The position numbers and the translations under genes were made by a program. A DNA stretch of 64,000 nucleotides from JANXXV01 sp038230275 (GTDB taxonomy: Bacteria > Acidobacteriota > Terriglobia > Bryobacterales > Bryobacteraceae), in NCBI GenBank assembly GCA_038230275.1, contig JBBRNO010000021.1:1-64000 (forward strand), given 5' to 3'. The notes under the pieces are model-generated. The model was not told where the DNA came from and made no database searches. It was given only the letters and a program-made list of their open reading frames with translations. Positions 1 through 6,919 of this stretch are shown here, piece after piece (position 1 is the first letter of the stretch; every line of letters begins with the position of its first letter).

Positions 1-1
1 C

Positions 2-763
2 TCGATGGACCGGCAGCTGGCCGAGTTGAAAACGCTGGTGCAGCAAAGCAACGAAAACTCGCGCCAGGCTAATACGTCGATGGCGGTATTGGACAGTGGA
101 ATCCGGGACCGCATCAACGAACAGATGAAGAACCTGGTGGGACCCGTCGCCGGGCTGAACGGCAAGCTGGAACAGATGACGTCTGAGTTCCAGACGGTGC
201 GGAATTCGGTGGACGATCTGACCAGCCGCATGAAGCGTTTGGAAGCGCAGATCGGCGACCTTAGCAGCGCGATCAAGATCATGCAGGCTCCGCCACCACC
301 GCCGGGCGCTTCGGCATCGGGAGGTTCGGCGTCAGGACCGGCGCCCCCGGCCGAGCAGCTTTACCAGAACGCCTTGCGCGACCGCAGCGGCGGCAATCTG
401 GACCTTTCCATGCAGGGCTTCAGTGAGTATCTGAGGTATTACGACAAGACCGATCTGGCTCCCAACGCGCAGTTCTATATCGGCATGAATTACTACGATA
501 AGGGCGATTTTCCGGCGGCGATCACCAGCTTCGATACGGTAGTGGAGAAGTACGGCGAGACCAGCAAGAGCCCCGACGCAACGTACATGAAAGGCATGGC
601 GCTGTTGAAGGCGGGCCAGCGCAACGAAGCGGGCAAAGAATTCCTGAACGTAATTCAGAAGTATCCGAAAAGTGAAGTGGCTCCCAAGGCCCGAGAACAA
701 CGGAAAGCGCTTGGGCTGAGTGTTCCCTCAGCCCAGGCGGCCCCGCATAAGAAGCGCCGCTAA
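2..763 (+). CDS. CpoB/YbgF-like Tol-Pal system TPR protein, 5' end outside window
   Basis: The frame is open at the left edge, so the signal peptide and true start are missing; the first ATG inside the window is at base 5. About 252 residues remain. Residues 1-95 are rich in Gln, Asn, Leu and charged residues in a coiled-coil-like pattern. A Pro/Gly/Ser/Ala linker follows (about 96-118), then roughly three tetratricopeptide-type repeats (119-235) and a basic tail. Coiled coil, linker, then TPR is the layout of CpoB (YbgF), a periplasmic protein that links the Tol-Pal system to cell-wall synthesis during division. In many bacteria pal lies just upstream, which cannot be seen here. The stop codon sits one base before the ATG of the next gene, suggesting one transcript. 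A generic TPR lipoprotein is the alternative. Confidence 0.75.
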   Translation, partial: SMDRQLAELKTLVQQSNENSRQANTSMAVLDSGIRDRINEQMKNLVGPVAGLNGKLEQMTSEFQTVRNSVDDLTSRMKRLEAQIGDLSSAIKIMQAPPPPPGASASGGSASGPAPPAEQLYQNALRDRSGGNLDLSMQGFSEYLRYYDKTDLAPNAQFYIGMNYYDKGDFPAAITSFDTVVEKYGETSKSPDATYMKGMALLKAGQRNEAGKEFLNVIQKYPKSEVAPKAREQRKALGLSVPSAQAAPHKKRR

Positions 764-764
764 A

Positions 765-1673
765 ATGCGGTTCGCGGTTCTGCTGTTCCTGCTGATTTCC
801 CTCTCTCTTTCCGCCGGCGAAGATCCCCATAGTATGTACGCGTTTACCGGCACAACCCCCAAATTGGATGGCGTGATCTCAGCTGGCGAGTGGGACGACG
901 CGACTCAGTTTTTCGGCGTGAACGGCTGGACCGCGCAATTCAGCCCTACCACCGATCCGAAAGATTTGTCGGTTCACGGCTACGTGAAGCACGATGGCAA
1001 GCGCCTCTACTTCGCGTTTGATGTGACCGACGATGTGCTCTATGGCATCGACACTCCGCGCTGGCTTCCCGATGTGAATCCGAAAGCGCACGAGCTCACG
1101 CGCGAAGGCTTCCCGTGGTTTGGCGATGAGATGGAATTGCTGATCAATGCCTCGAATAAATGGACCGGGGATGAGAATCCCGCGGGCAACGGCTCAGCTT
1201 GGCAGATGGTCTGCAACCTGACCAAGTCGCGCTTGGGCGGCGTGGGCAAAGGAGGCTTGCTGGAAGGCGAGCCGAGAAAAGATCTGAAGGCGTGGGAGAC
1301 GTATCAAAAGTGGATCAAGTCCGGCGCGCAGGAAGCCGTAGCGAAGGCGAAGCCGGGTGGCAAGGGGTACGTGATCGAATGGGCGGTAAAGTTCGACCCG
1401 TGCCTGGAAGTGGAGCCGGGCAAGTTCTATTCCATGGCGATGGGCGACCGCAAAATGGGATTGAACATCGCGCTGGGCGACCTGGATGAGAAGGCCGCGG
1501 GTGCGGGCAACTTCGGGAACTTCCATCACGAGGATTGGTTCGCCGGGAAGAAGGACCTGCGCACGAATGTGAAACAATGGGGAACATTATGGATCATCGC
1601 GGGGGCGGAAACGGGGCCCCAAACGAAACCGGCGGCCAGCCGGCCGAAACCTACGAAACGCTTGCGAAATTGA
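765..1673 (+). CDS. Secreted CBM9-like domain protein
   Basis: About 302 residues. The chosen ATG follows the previous stop by one base and opens a clear signal peptide (MRFAVLLFLLISLSLSAGE). The mature protein begins with a segment typical of the family-9 carbohydrate-binding-module-like fold: 'PKLDGVISAGEWDDATQF' near residue 30, then a beta-rich body with 'FPWFGDEMELLINA' near residue 125 and 'YVIEWAVKF' near residue 205. These domains occur alone or on secreted glycoside hydrolases and bind sugars or serve as beta-sandwich scaffolds; no catalytic domain is present. The last 85 bases overlap the probable start region of the downstream DeoC-like gene in another frame. The role is probably extracytoplasmic glycan handling, but the ligand cannot be inferred. 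Confidence 0.7.
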   Translation: MRFAVLLFLLISLSLSAGEDPHSMYAFTGTTPKLDGVISAGEWDDATQFFGVNGWTAQFSPTTDPKDLSVHGYVKHDGKRLYFAFDVTDDVLYGIDTPRWLPDVNPKAHELTREGFPWFGDEMELLINASNKWTGDENPAGNGSAWQMVCNLTKSRLGGVGKGGLLEGEPRKDLKAWETYQKWIKSGAQEAVAKAKPGGKGYVIEWAVKFDPCLEVEPGKFYSMAMGDRKMGLNIALGDLDEKAAGAGNFGNFHHEDWFAGKKDLRTNVKQWGTLWIIAGAETGPQTKPAASRPKPTKRLRN

Positions 1674-2329
1674 TCGATCACATTCTGCTGCGGCCGGAAC
1701 TTTCCGAAGACGAAGTGTCGGAAGGTTGCCGTCTCGCTCGCGAGTATAACGTTTGCAGCGTGCTGGTGCGGCCGTCCGACGTGGACCAGGTGGTGCGCTG
1801 GATGAACGGCAGCCCGGTACGCGTGGCCAGCACCGTGGGTTACCCTGACGGATCTTCCACCACTGGCGCCAAGCTCTACGAAGGGCGCGATCTGCTGCGG
1901 CGCGGTGTGAAAGAGATCGACATGACCATCAACATCGGGAAGATGATCTCCCGGCAGTTCCAGTATGTCGAGATGGAACTGCTGCAGATGGGCAAGTCGT
2001 GCCAGGAATCGGGTGCGCTGTTGAAGGTGGATCTGGCGTCCAGGTTTCTCACCGAGGACTTGAAGATCATCGCCACAAAAATCTGTAAGCGGATTGAATC
2101 TTCGTTCCTTTGCGTGGACTATAGCCTGCGCGATCTGTCGCTGGTGTATCCGTTGCTGAAGGACCGCGTGCAGTTGAAGACCGCTTCCGGAATCGAATCG
2201 CTGGCGGAGGCACTGGAAGTGCGCGAGGCTGGGTGCACACGATTTGGCACCACCGCCACGGCATCGATTCTGGAGGACTGGAAGACACACCTGGAACAGC
2301 AAGCCGCCGGCGCCGCAGCGGAAGGGTAA
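1589..2329 (+). CDS. DeoC/aldolase-family protein lacking the canonical Schiff-base lysine
   Basis: About 246 residues if ATG 1589 is used (ATG 1577 is the alternative). The fold signature is that of class I deoxyribose-phosphate aldolase: 'CSVLVRPSDV' near 56, 'STVGYPDGSSTTGAKLYE' at 81-98, 'EIDMTINIG' with Asp111 where E. coli has Asp102, 'LLKVDLASRFL' near 144, 'VQLKTASGI' with Lys197 where E. coli has Lys201, and a phosphate-site-like 'TRFGTTATASIL' near 217. The segment that normally reads (A/C)DF-hydrophobic-KTSTG, holding the lysine that forms the imine, reads 'SSFLCVDYSL', with Cys175 in the lysine position and the following loop shortened. The family assignment is good, but deoxyribose-phosphate cleavage is doubtful. 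It lies between a secreted CBM9-like gene and aroDE, with no other nucleoside-salvage genes nearby. Confidence 0.7.
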   Translation: MDHRGGGNGAPNETGGQPAETYETLAKLIDHILLRPELSEDEVSEGCRLAREYNVCSVLVRPSDVDQVVRWMNGSPVRVASTVGYPDGSSTTGAKLYEGRDLLRRGVKEIDMTINIGKMISRQFQYVEMELLQMGKSCQESGALLKVDLASRFLTEDLKIIATKICKRIESSFLCVDYSLRDLSLVYPLLKDRVQLKTASGIESLAEALEVREAGCTRFGTTATASILEDWKTHLEQQAAGAAAEG

Positions 2330-2361
2330 TCCTTCCGTGATATCCTGATACACCTGTCCAA

Positions 2362-3867
2362 ATGGCGCTCCGAAATTCTCTACCGCGAATCTGTATAGCC
2401 ATGGGCTTTTCCGATACGGAAAAGCTGCTGCACCATGCCAAGCGAGAGTACGAAGAGGGAGAGCGCTTCTTCGAGTTTCGGCTGGATTACCTTCCGGACC
2501 CGGAGCAAGGCGTACGGCTGATGCGGTCGTTCCTGGCCGGACATCCCGATGTGACGCTGCTGGCGACATGCCGCCGCCATCAGAATCACGGCAAGTTCAA
2601 CGGCTCGATTGAAGAGCAGATCCGCATTCTGGAAGCGGCGGTGGATGCGGGCGCGCGCGCCGTGGATCTGGAAGTTGAGAGCGCGGAGGGCGTGAGCGCG
2701 AAACTGGATTCGCTGCGCGGCCGCACGTGCTTCATTCTCTCGTACCACAATTTTGAAACCACGCCGGCGATGGACGCCGTTGTCCGGCGCATGACGAGGA
2801 TTCCGGCCGATGCCTATAAAATAGTCACCACGGCGCGAAAGCCGACTGACATCTACCGCGTGTTGTCGCTGGCTAAAGCGAATCCGAAGGTGTCTATGAT
2901 TCTGCTGGCGATGGGCGAGGTGGGCTTCCCGACGCGCATTCTGTCCACGGCCCTGGGCGGTATCTATACTTATGCCGCGCCCATTTCGGCTGAAGGGACA
3001 GCCGCAGGGCAGATGAGCGCCAAGCTGTTGCGAAATCTGTATCGGGTAGAGAAGTTCTCCAAGGCGGCGAAGATCTACGGTGTGATTGCCGATCCGGTGC
3101 GGCATTCCATCTCGCCGGCTGTACACAACCGCGCGTTCCAATCCAAGCGCATGGATGCGGTGTACCTGCCGTTTCTGGTGCATCCGCCGCATCTGAAAGA
3201 CTTCCTGGCGCTGGCCGATAAGCTGGGCATCTCCGGCTTCAGCGTGACCATTCCGCACAAGCAGAAGATCATTCGCTATCTAGACATTGTGGACCCGCTG
3301 GCGAGGCGCATTGGAGCGGTGAACACGGTGTGGCGCAAAGCGGGAAAATGGCGCGGCACCAACACGGATGCCGAAGGCGTTACGGTACCGTTGGGGAAAA
3401 AGATCCGGCTGGGAAAATCGTCGGTGCTGCTGGTGGGAAATGGCGGAGCCGCCCGCGGAGCCGCGTTCGCGCTGGTGGATGCAGGCGCGAAGGTGTCCAT
3501 CGTGGGGCGCAATCCGGACCGTGTCCGCGCACTGGCGAAGATGTGCGGCGCTGAGCCGTTGATGCGGGAGCAAATGGAAGCGAAGCATTTCGATGCAGTG
3601 GTGCATGCCACGCCGCTGGGCATGTTTCCGCACGTGAACGAGTGCTTCTTCCGCGACAACATTCCGGCGGATCTGGTGTTCGACATGGTCTACAATCCGC
3701 TGGAGACCCTGCTGGTGCAGCGGGCCAAGGAACAGAACAAGGAAGTGGTTCCAGGCATCCAGATGTTCCTGGAGCAAGCGGCGCATCAGTTCGAGATCTG
3801 GACGGGAGACTCCGCGCCGCGCTCCACCATGGAAAAAGCCGCGCTGGAAGCTTTGGCTCCGCATTGA
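2362..3867 (+). CDS. aroDE: Bifunctional 3-dehydroquinate dehydratase (type I) / shikimate dehydrogenase
   Basis: 501 residues; two consecutive enzymes of the shikimate pathway are fused. Residues 1-225 are a type I 3-dehydroquinate dehydratase: the 'FEFRLDYL' motif at 37-44, His129 in 'ILSYHNFE' as the general base and Lys153 in 'AYKIVTTA' as the Schiff-base lysine. Residues 235-501 are a shikimate dehydrogenase: 'YGVIADPVRHSISPAVHN' at the start, Lys280 in 'VTIPHK', 'GTNTDAEG' near 312, and a dinucleotide-binding 'VGNGGAARG' near 348. The product converts 3-dehydroquinate to shikimate in the cytosol, using NADPH in the second step. All main catalytic residues are visible, so it should be active. 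Such fusions are known from plants, chlamydiae and some acidobacteria. It starts 32 bases after the DeoC-like gene. Confidence 0.93.
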   Translation: MALRNSLPRICIAMGFSDTEKLLHHAKREYEEGERFFEFRLDYLPDPEQGVRLMRSFLAGHPDVTLLATCRRHQNHGKFNGSIEEQIRILEAAVDAGARAVDLEVESAEGVSAKLDSLRGRTCFILSYHNFETTPAMDAVVRRMTRIPADAYKIVTTARKPTDIYRVLSLAKANPKVSMILLAMGEVGFPTRILSTALGGIYTYAAPISAEGTAAGQMSAKLLRNLYRVEKFSKAAKIYGVIADPVRHSISPAVHNRAFQSKRMDAVYLPFLVHPPHLKDFLALADKLGISGFSVTIPHKQKIIRYLDIVDPLARRIGAVNTVWRKAGKWRGTNTDAEGVTVPLGKKIRLGKSSVLLVGNGGAARGAAFALVDAGAKVSIVGRNPDRVRALAKMCGAEPLMREQMEAKHFDAVVHATPLGMFPHVNECFFRDNIPADLVFDMVYNPLETLLVQRAKEQNKEVVPGIQMFLEQAAHQFEIWTGDSAPRSTMEKAALEALAPH

Positions 3868-3881
3868 AGTATAGTTTTTAA

Positions 3882-4088
3882 ATGGGCACGAAGTTTACGC
3901 GACGGGATCTGGCTGCGGGATTATTGGGCGCCGCTCCGCTGCTGGCGCAAGCGCCAGTCACGCAGGCGCCGCCCGCTGCCGGCGACGACGCCTCCATAGT
4001 GCGTGACAAGCTGAAGAGCAACGCCGAGCTGATCCGCAAGTTCGAACTGCCCACGGCCACCGAACCCGGCTTCATTTTCAAGCCATGA
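3882..4088 (+). CDS. Small Tat-leader protein coupled to an amidase
   Basis: 68 residues. The N-terminus has a twin-arginine signal ('FTRRDLAAGLLGAAPLLA') with a likely cleavage site near residue 22. Only about 45 residues remain after export: an Ala/Pro-rich piece, a short helix ('SIVRDKLKSNAELIRKFEL') and a C-terminal 'ATEPGFIFKP'. The stop overlaps the start of the amidase by four bases (ATGA at 4085), so the two are almost certainly translated together. The amidase has no leader of its own. One idea is that this peptide pairs with the amidase and carries it through the Tat system, or acts as a small GatC-like belt. Another is that the Tat leader became separated from the amidase by a start/stop junction. 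The family is not recognised. Confidence 0.7.
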   Translation: MGTKFTRRDLAAGLLGAAPLLAQAPVTQAPPAAGDDASIVRDKLKSNAELIRKFELPTATEPGFIFKP

Positions 4089-5524
4089 GGACCGAGCTTA
4101 GCGACGACATCTTCTTCGCCAGCATTGCCGAACTTGGGGCGAAGTTGAAAGCGCTGGAGGTTTCGGCGCTGGACCTGACCAATGGATATTGCGACCGGCT
4201 GGAACGGCTGGGTCCGCGGTACAACGCCCTGGCGCTGTCACTGCGGGAGCCGGCGATTCGTACCGCGAGAGATATCGACAAGGAACTGAAGCGCGGCCGC
4301 TATAGAGGTCCGCTGCACGGAATTCCTTTCGCGGTGAAAGACCTGATCAGCGTGGCGGGCGAGATTACCACCTGGGGCGCGAAGCCCTATGCGGCGCAGG
4401 TGTTCGATTACGACGCGACCGTTGTTAAGAAGCTGGAAGCAGCGGGGGCGATTCTGATTGGCAAACTCGCCATGGTGGAACTTGCCGGTGGCGGCGGATA
4501 CAACACGGCGCAAGCGTCGCTGTTCGGCCCAGGGCTCAATCCCTGGGACCGGACACGGTGGTCGGGCGGATCTTCCAGCGGATCGGGCAGCGCGGTGGCG
4601 GCTGCACTGGTTCCGTTCGCTCTAGGCTCAGAGACGTCAGGGTCCATCGTGACGCCGAGTGCGTTTTGCGGTGTAACCGGGTTGCGGCCCACCTACGGGC
4701 TGGTGAGCCGGTACGGAGCCATGGCACTGTCCTGGACTCTGGACAAGATTGGCCCTATGTGCCGGACGGCGGAAGACTGCGGATTGGTGCTGCGGGTAAT
4801 TGCGGGAGCCGACGATCACGACCCGGCTTCGGCCGGCAAGAGCTTCTACTATGCGCCGCAATTCACGCGCGAGATGAAGGACGTGCGGGTGGTCTACGCG
4901 AAGGTGGATTTTGAGGAATGGGCGGAACCGGCCACGCGCGATGCGTTTCAGGCGGCGCTTGCAGTGTTGCGCAGCATCGGGGTGCAACTGGTGGAAGCGA
5001 AGCTGCCCGATCTGCCGTACAGCGCGGTGACGGCAACGATCATTTCAGCGGAAGGAGCTTCGTCCTTTGAAGCTTTGATCAGCGGCGGCAAGGTGGAGCA
5101 ACTGGCGGACAAGCGGCAGATCGAAGGCTTAAAGGCTGCCATGGATATCCCGGCGCGCGACTACCTGAAGGCGATGCGGATCCGGCGGCTTGTGCAGCAG
5201 GAGATGAGGCTTCTGCTGACCGACAACGACGTAATCCTGGCGCCTGCCAGAACCACCGTGGCGCCGAAAATCAGCGAACCGCTGGACCGCAGTTTGGGCT
5301 TAGGCGACCGGACGCCGCCTGCCTCGCAAGGGATGCAATCGTTGATTCCGGCAGGCAATCTGGCGGGTCTGCCCGCCATCTCAATCCCTTGTGGACTGGT
5401 GGGGAATTTGCCGGTGGCACTGTCACTGGTGAGCCGGCCATTTACCGAGAACCTGATTCTCTCCATCGGGAACGAGTTTCAAAAGCGCACCGACTGGCAC
5501 CGCCGCCGGCCTAATGTGAGCTGA
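4085..5524 (+). CDS. Amidase signature (GatA-like) enzyme
   Basis: 479 residues, a normal length for the amidase signature family. The Ser-cisSer-Lys triad is visible: Lys85 in 'PFAVKDLIS', Ser163 in the glycine/serine-rich 'WSGGSSSGSGSAVAA', and the nucleophile Ser187 in 'GSETSGSIVTPSAFCG'. These enzymes hydrolyse amide bonds; some are GatA subunits of the tRNA-dependent amidotransferase, but no gatB or gatC is nearby, so a free amidase is more likely. There is no signal peptide on this chain. The gene starts inside the stop of a 68-residue Tat-leader protein, suggesting paired function and perhaps export. Its 3' end overlaps the convergent ZIP gene by 14 bases. Substrate unknown. Confidence 0.88.
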   Translation: MRTELSDDIFFASIAELGAKLKALEVSALDLTNGYCDRLERLGPRYNALALSLREPAIRTARDIDKELKRGRYRGPLHGIPFAVKDLISVAGEITTWGAKPYAAQVFDYDATVVKKLEAAGAILIGKLAMVELAGGGGYNTAQASLFGPGLNPWDRTRWSGGSSSGSGSAVAAALVPFALGSETSGSIVTPSAFCGVTGLRPTYGLVSRYGAMALSWTLDKIGPMCRTAEDCGLVLRVIAGADDHDPASAGKSFYYAPQFTREMKDVRVVYAKVDFEEWAEPATRDAFQAALAVLRSIGVQLVEAKLPDLPYSAVTATIISAEGASSFEALISGGKVEQLADKRQIEGLKAAMDIPARDYLKAMRIRRLVQQEMRLLLTDNDVILAPARTTVAPKISEPLDRSLGLGDRTPPASQGMQSLIPAGNLAGLPAISIPCGLVGNLPVALSLVSRPFTENLILSIGNEFQKRTDWHRRRPNVS

Positions 5525-6233
5525 GGCTGGGATGCTTGTGCGGGGAGGTGCGACGCTTCCATTCCGCGTGTACGGCGTGGTAGCCCAGATAGAGAAACGT
5601 GCCTCCGCCAAACGCCAGCAGAACGGCTAGCCAGCGGTTTCCCAAGTAGGGTGACGCAGCGTACTCCACGACGCCGCCCACCAACATGATGCCCTGGACC
5701 AAGCCCGCACATAGGAACGCGCGGCCGCGGGATTTGAGGGCTGCTCTGACGATTACGCCGAAGGCCAACCCTTCCGGCAATTTGTGGAGTGCCACGCCGA
5801 GCAGGATGGCGGGGCCAACCGGTCCGGAGCTCCGATCGTTCCCTGCCGCCAGCATCCAACCATCGAAGAAGCTATGCAGCAGGGCGGCTATGATCAGCGG
5901 TCCGGCGAAACCGTGGAGAGGGGTGTGGCAGGAATCGTGATCGTGGGTATGGGAGCACGACGGGCAGACCGGATAGAAGTATTTGTCAACGACCAGCAGA
6001 ACGGCAAAGCCGGCAGCCATCAGGCCCGCGCCCGGCATGAGTCCGAATTCCCGGACTAACTCGGGCAGCACCCAAAAGAGGGAAACCATCACCAGAATCG
6101 CGCCGCTGAGCGGGATCACGCGGCGTGAGATTTCGGGTAGGCTGGTGAGCCATACGCCCAGAAACGCACTGGCCACCGCAAGCGATGTAAAAATGAGGAG
6201 AGATGCGAAGGAAAACACGGGCGGTAGCTTCAC
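5511..6233 (-). CDS. ZIP-family divalent metal transporter
   Basis: 240 residues with about seven to eight membrane segments. The metal-site helices carry the ZIP signatures 'LLHSFFDGWML' and, one helix later, 'ALHKLPEGLAFG'; the His/Asp and His/Glu residues line the pore in characterised ZIPs. Between the third and fourth helices is a histidine/cysteine cluster ('CPSCSHTHDHDSCHTPLH'), a likely metal-sensing loop. The protein probably imports zinc, iron or a related metal across the inner membrane. It ends 14 bases inside the amidase gene and is divergent from the prepilin peptidase with only 24 bases between starts. A C-terminal His-rich tail also fits metal handling. Confidence 0.85.
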   Translation of the reverse strand: MKLPPVFSFASLLIFTSLAVASAFLGVWLTSLPEISRRVIPLSGAILVMVSLFWVLPELVREFGLMPGAGLMAAGFAVLLVVDKYFYPVCPSCSHTHDHDSCHTPLHGFAGPLIIAALLHSFFDGWMLAAGNDRSSGPVGPAILLGVALHKLPEGLAFGVIVRAALKSRGRAFLCAGLVQGIMLVGGVVEYAASPYLGNRWLAVLLAFGGGTFLYLGYHAVHAEWKRRTSPHKHPSLSSH

Positions 6234-6257
6234 TGTACCAGAACATGCCCATAGACC

Positions 6258-6809
6258 ATGACCGAACTTCCTGACGTCCTGCAGTTGGTACTGGCGTGCT
6301 TGACCGTCACCGCCGCCATCACAGACTGGAGATCGCGAACGATTCCGAACTGGCTGGTAGCGGTGGGTCTTGTGCTTGGCTTTGGGGCTAACGTTTACCT
6401 GTCCGGCTGGGATGGTTTGCTGCGTTCGGTTGCGGGCTTCGGCTTGGCGGCGCTGGTCTATGTACCGATGTTCGCGCTGCGGGCGATGGGGGGCGGAGAC
6501 GTGAAACTGATGGCTGCCGTGGGGTGCATGGCCGGGGCGCGCAACTGGTTCGTGATTTTTCTGTTAACTGCAATACTCGGCGGAATTGCTGCTTTGGCAA
6601 TCCTTCTGTCGAGAGGCATTTTGGCTGGTACTTTACGCAATGTAGCTTACATTTTAAGTGAATTGGTACAGCTGAGAGCGCCTCATTTGTCGGCTCCGGA
6701 ATTAAGCGTCGAGCACCCGAAAGCGGTGACGCTGCCGCACGGAATGTCGATAGCAGCGGGTACTTTACTATTCCTAATAGTTCTGCGGTTTGGACTACTC
6801 CAACAATAG
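6258..6809 (+). CDS. Type IV prepilin/Flp leader peptidase (A24 family)
   Basis: 183 residues, the short CpaA/TadV-like size without the N-terminal methyltransferase part. Two conserved aspartate sites are visible: 'ITDWRSRTIPN' near residue 22 and 'MGGGDVKLMAAVG' near residue 77, matching the GxGD-type aspartyl protease pair. Several membrane helices surround them. The enzyme cuts the leader of Flp/type IV pilin precursors at the inner membrane. No pilin or tad genes are in the window, so its partners must lie elsewhere. The next gene is a cyclic-di-GMP protein, which fits control of surface attachment, but the 110-base gap suggests separate transcription. Confidence 0.85.
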   Translation: MTELPDVLQLVLACLTVTAAITDWRSRTIPNWLVAVGLVLGFGANVYLSGWDGLLRSVAGFGLAALVYVPMFALRAMGGGDVKLMAAVGCMAGARNWFVIFLLTAILGGIAALAILLSRGILAGTLRNVAYILSELVQLRAPHLSAPELSVEHPKAVTLPHGMSIAAGTLLFLIVLRFGLLQQ

Positions 6810-6823
6810 GTCTACTAAGTAGG

Positions 6824-6879
6824 TATGATCATAGAGGAGCAAAAGTACTAGGGAAAAATGGGGTAAATGGCTCTAGTAC
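6824..6879. promoter_or_regulatory. Palindrome and inverted repeat before the cyclic-di-GMP gene
   Basis: Two symmetric elements lie in the 110-base gap. TATGATCATA at 6824-6833 is a perfect 10-base palindrome. GTACTAG at 6845-6851 and CTAGTAC at 6873-6879 are perfect 7-base inverted arms around a purine-rich 21-base centre. Either could be an operator or form a stem in the leader of the downstream mRNA. No T-tract follows, so it is not a simple terminator. Confidence 0.35.
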
Positions 6880-6919
6880 GAATCAGCAGTTTGAGATACG
6901 ATCCCTGTAATGGATTCTA

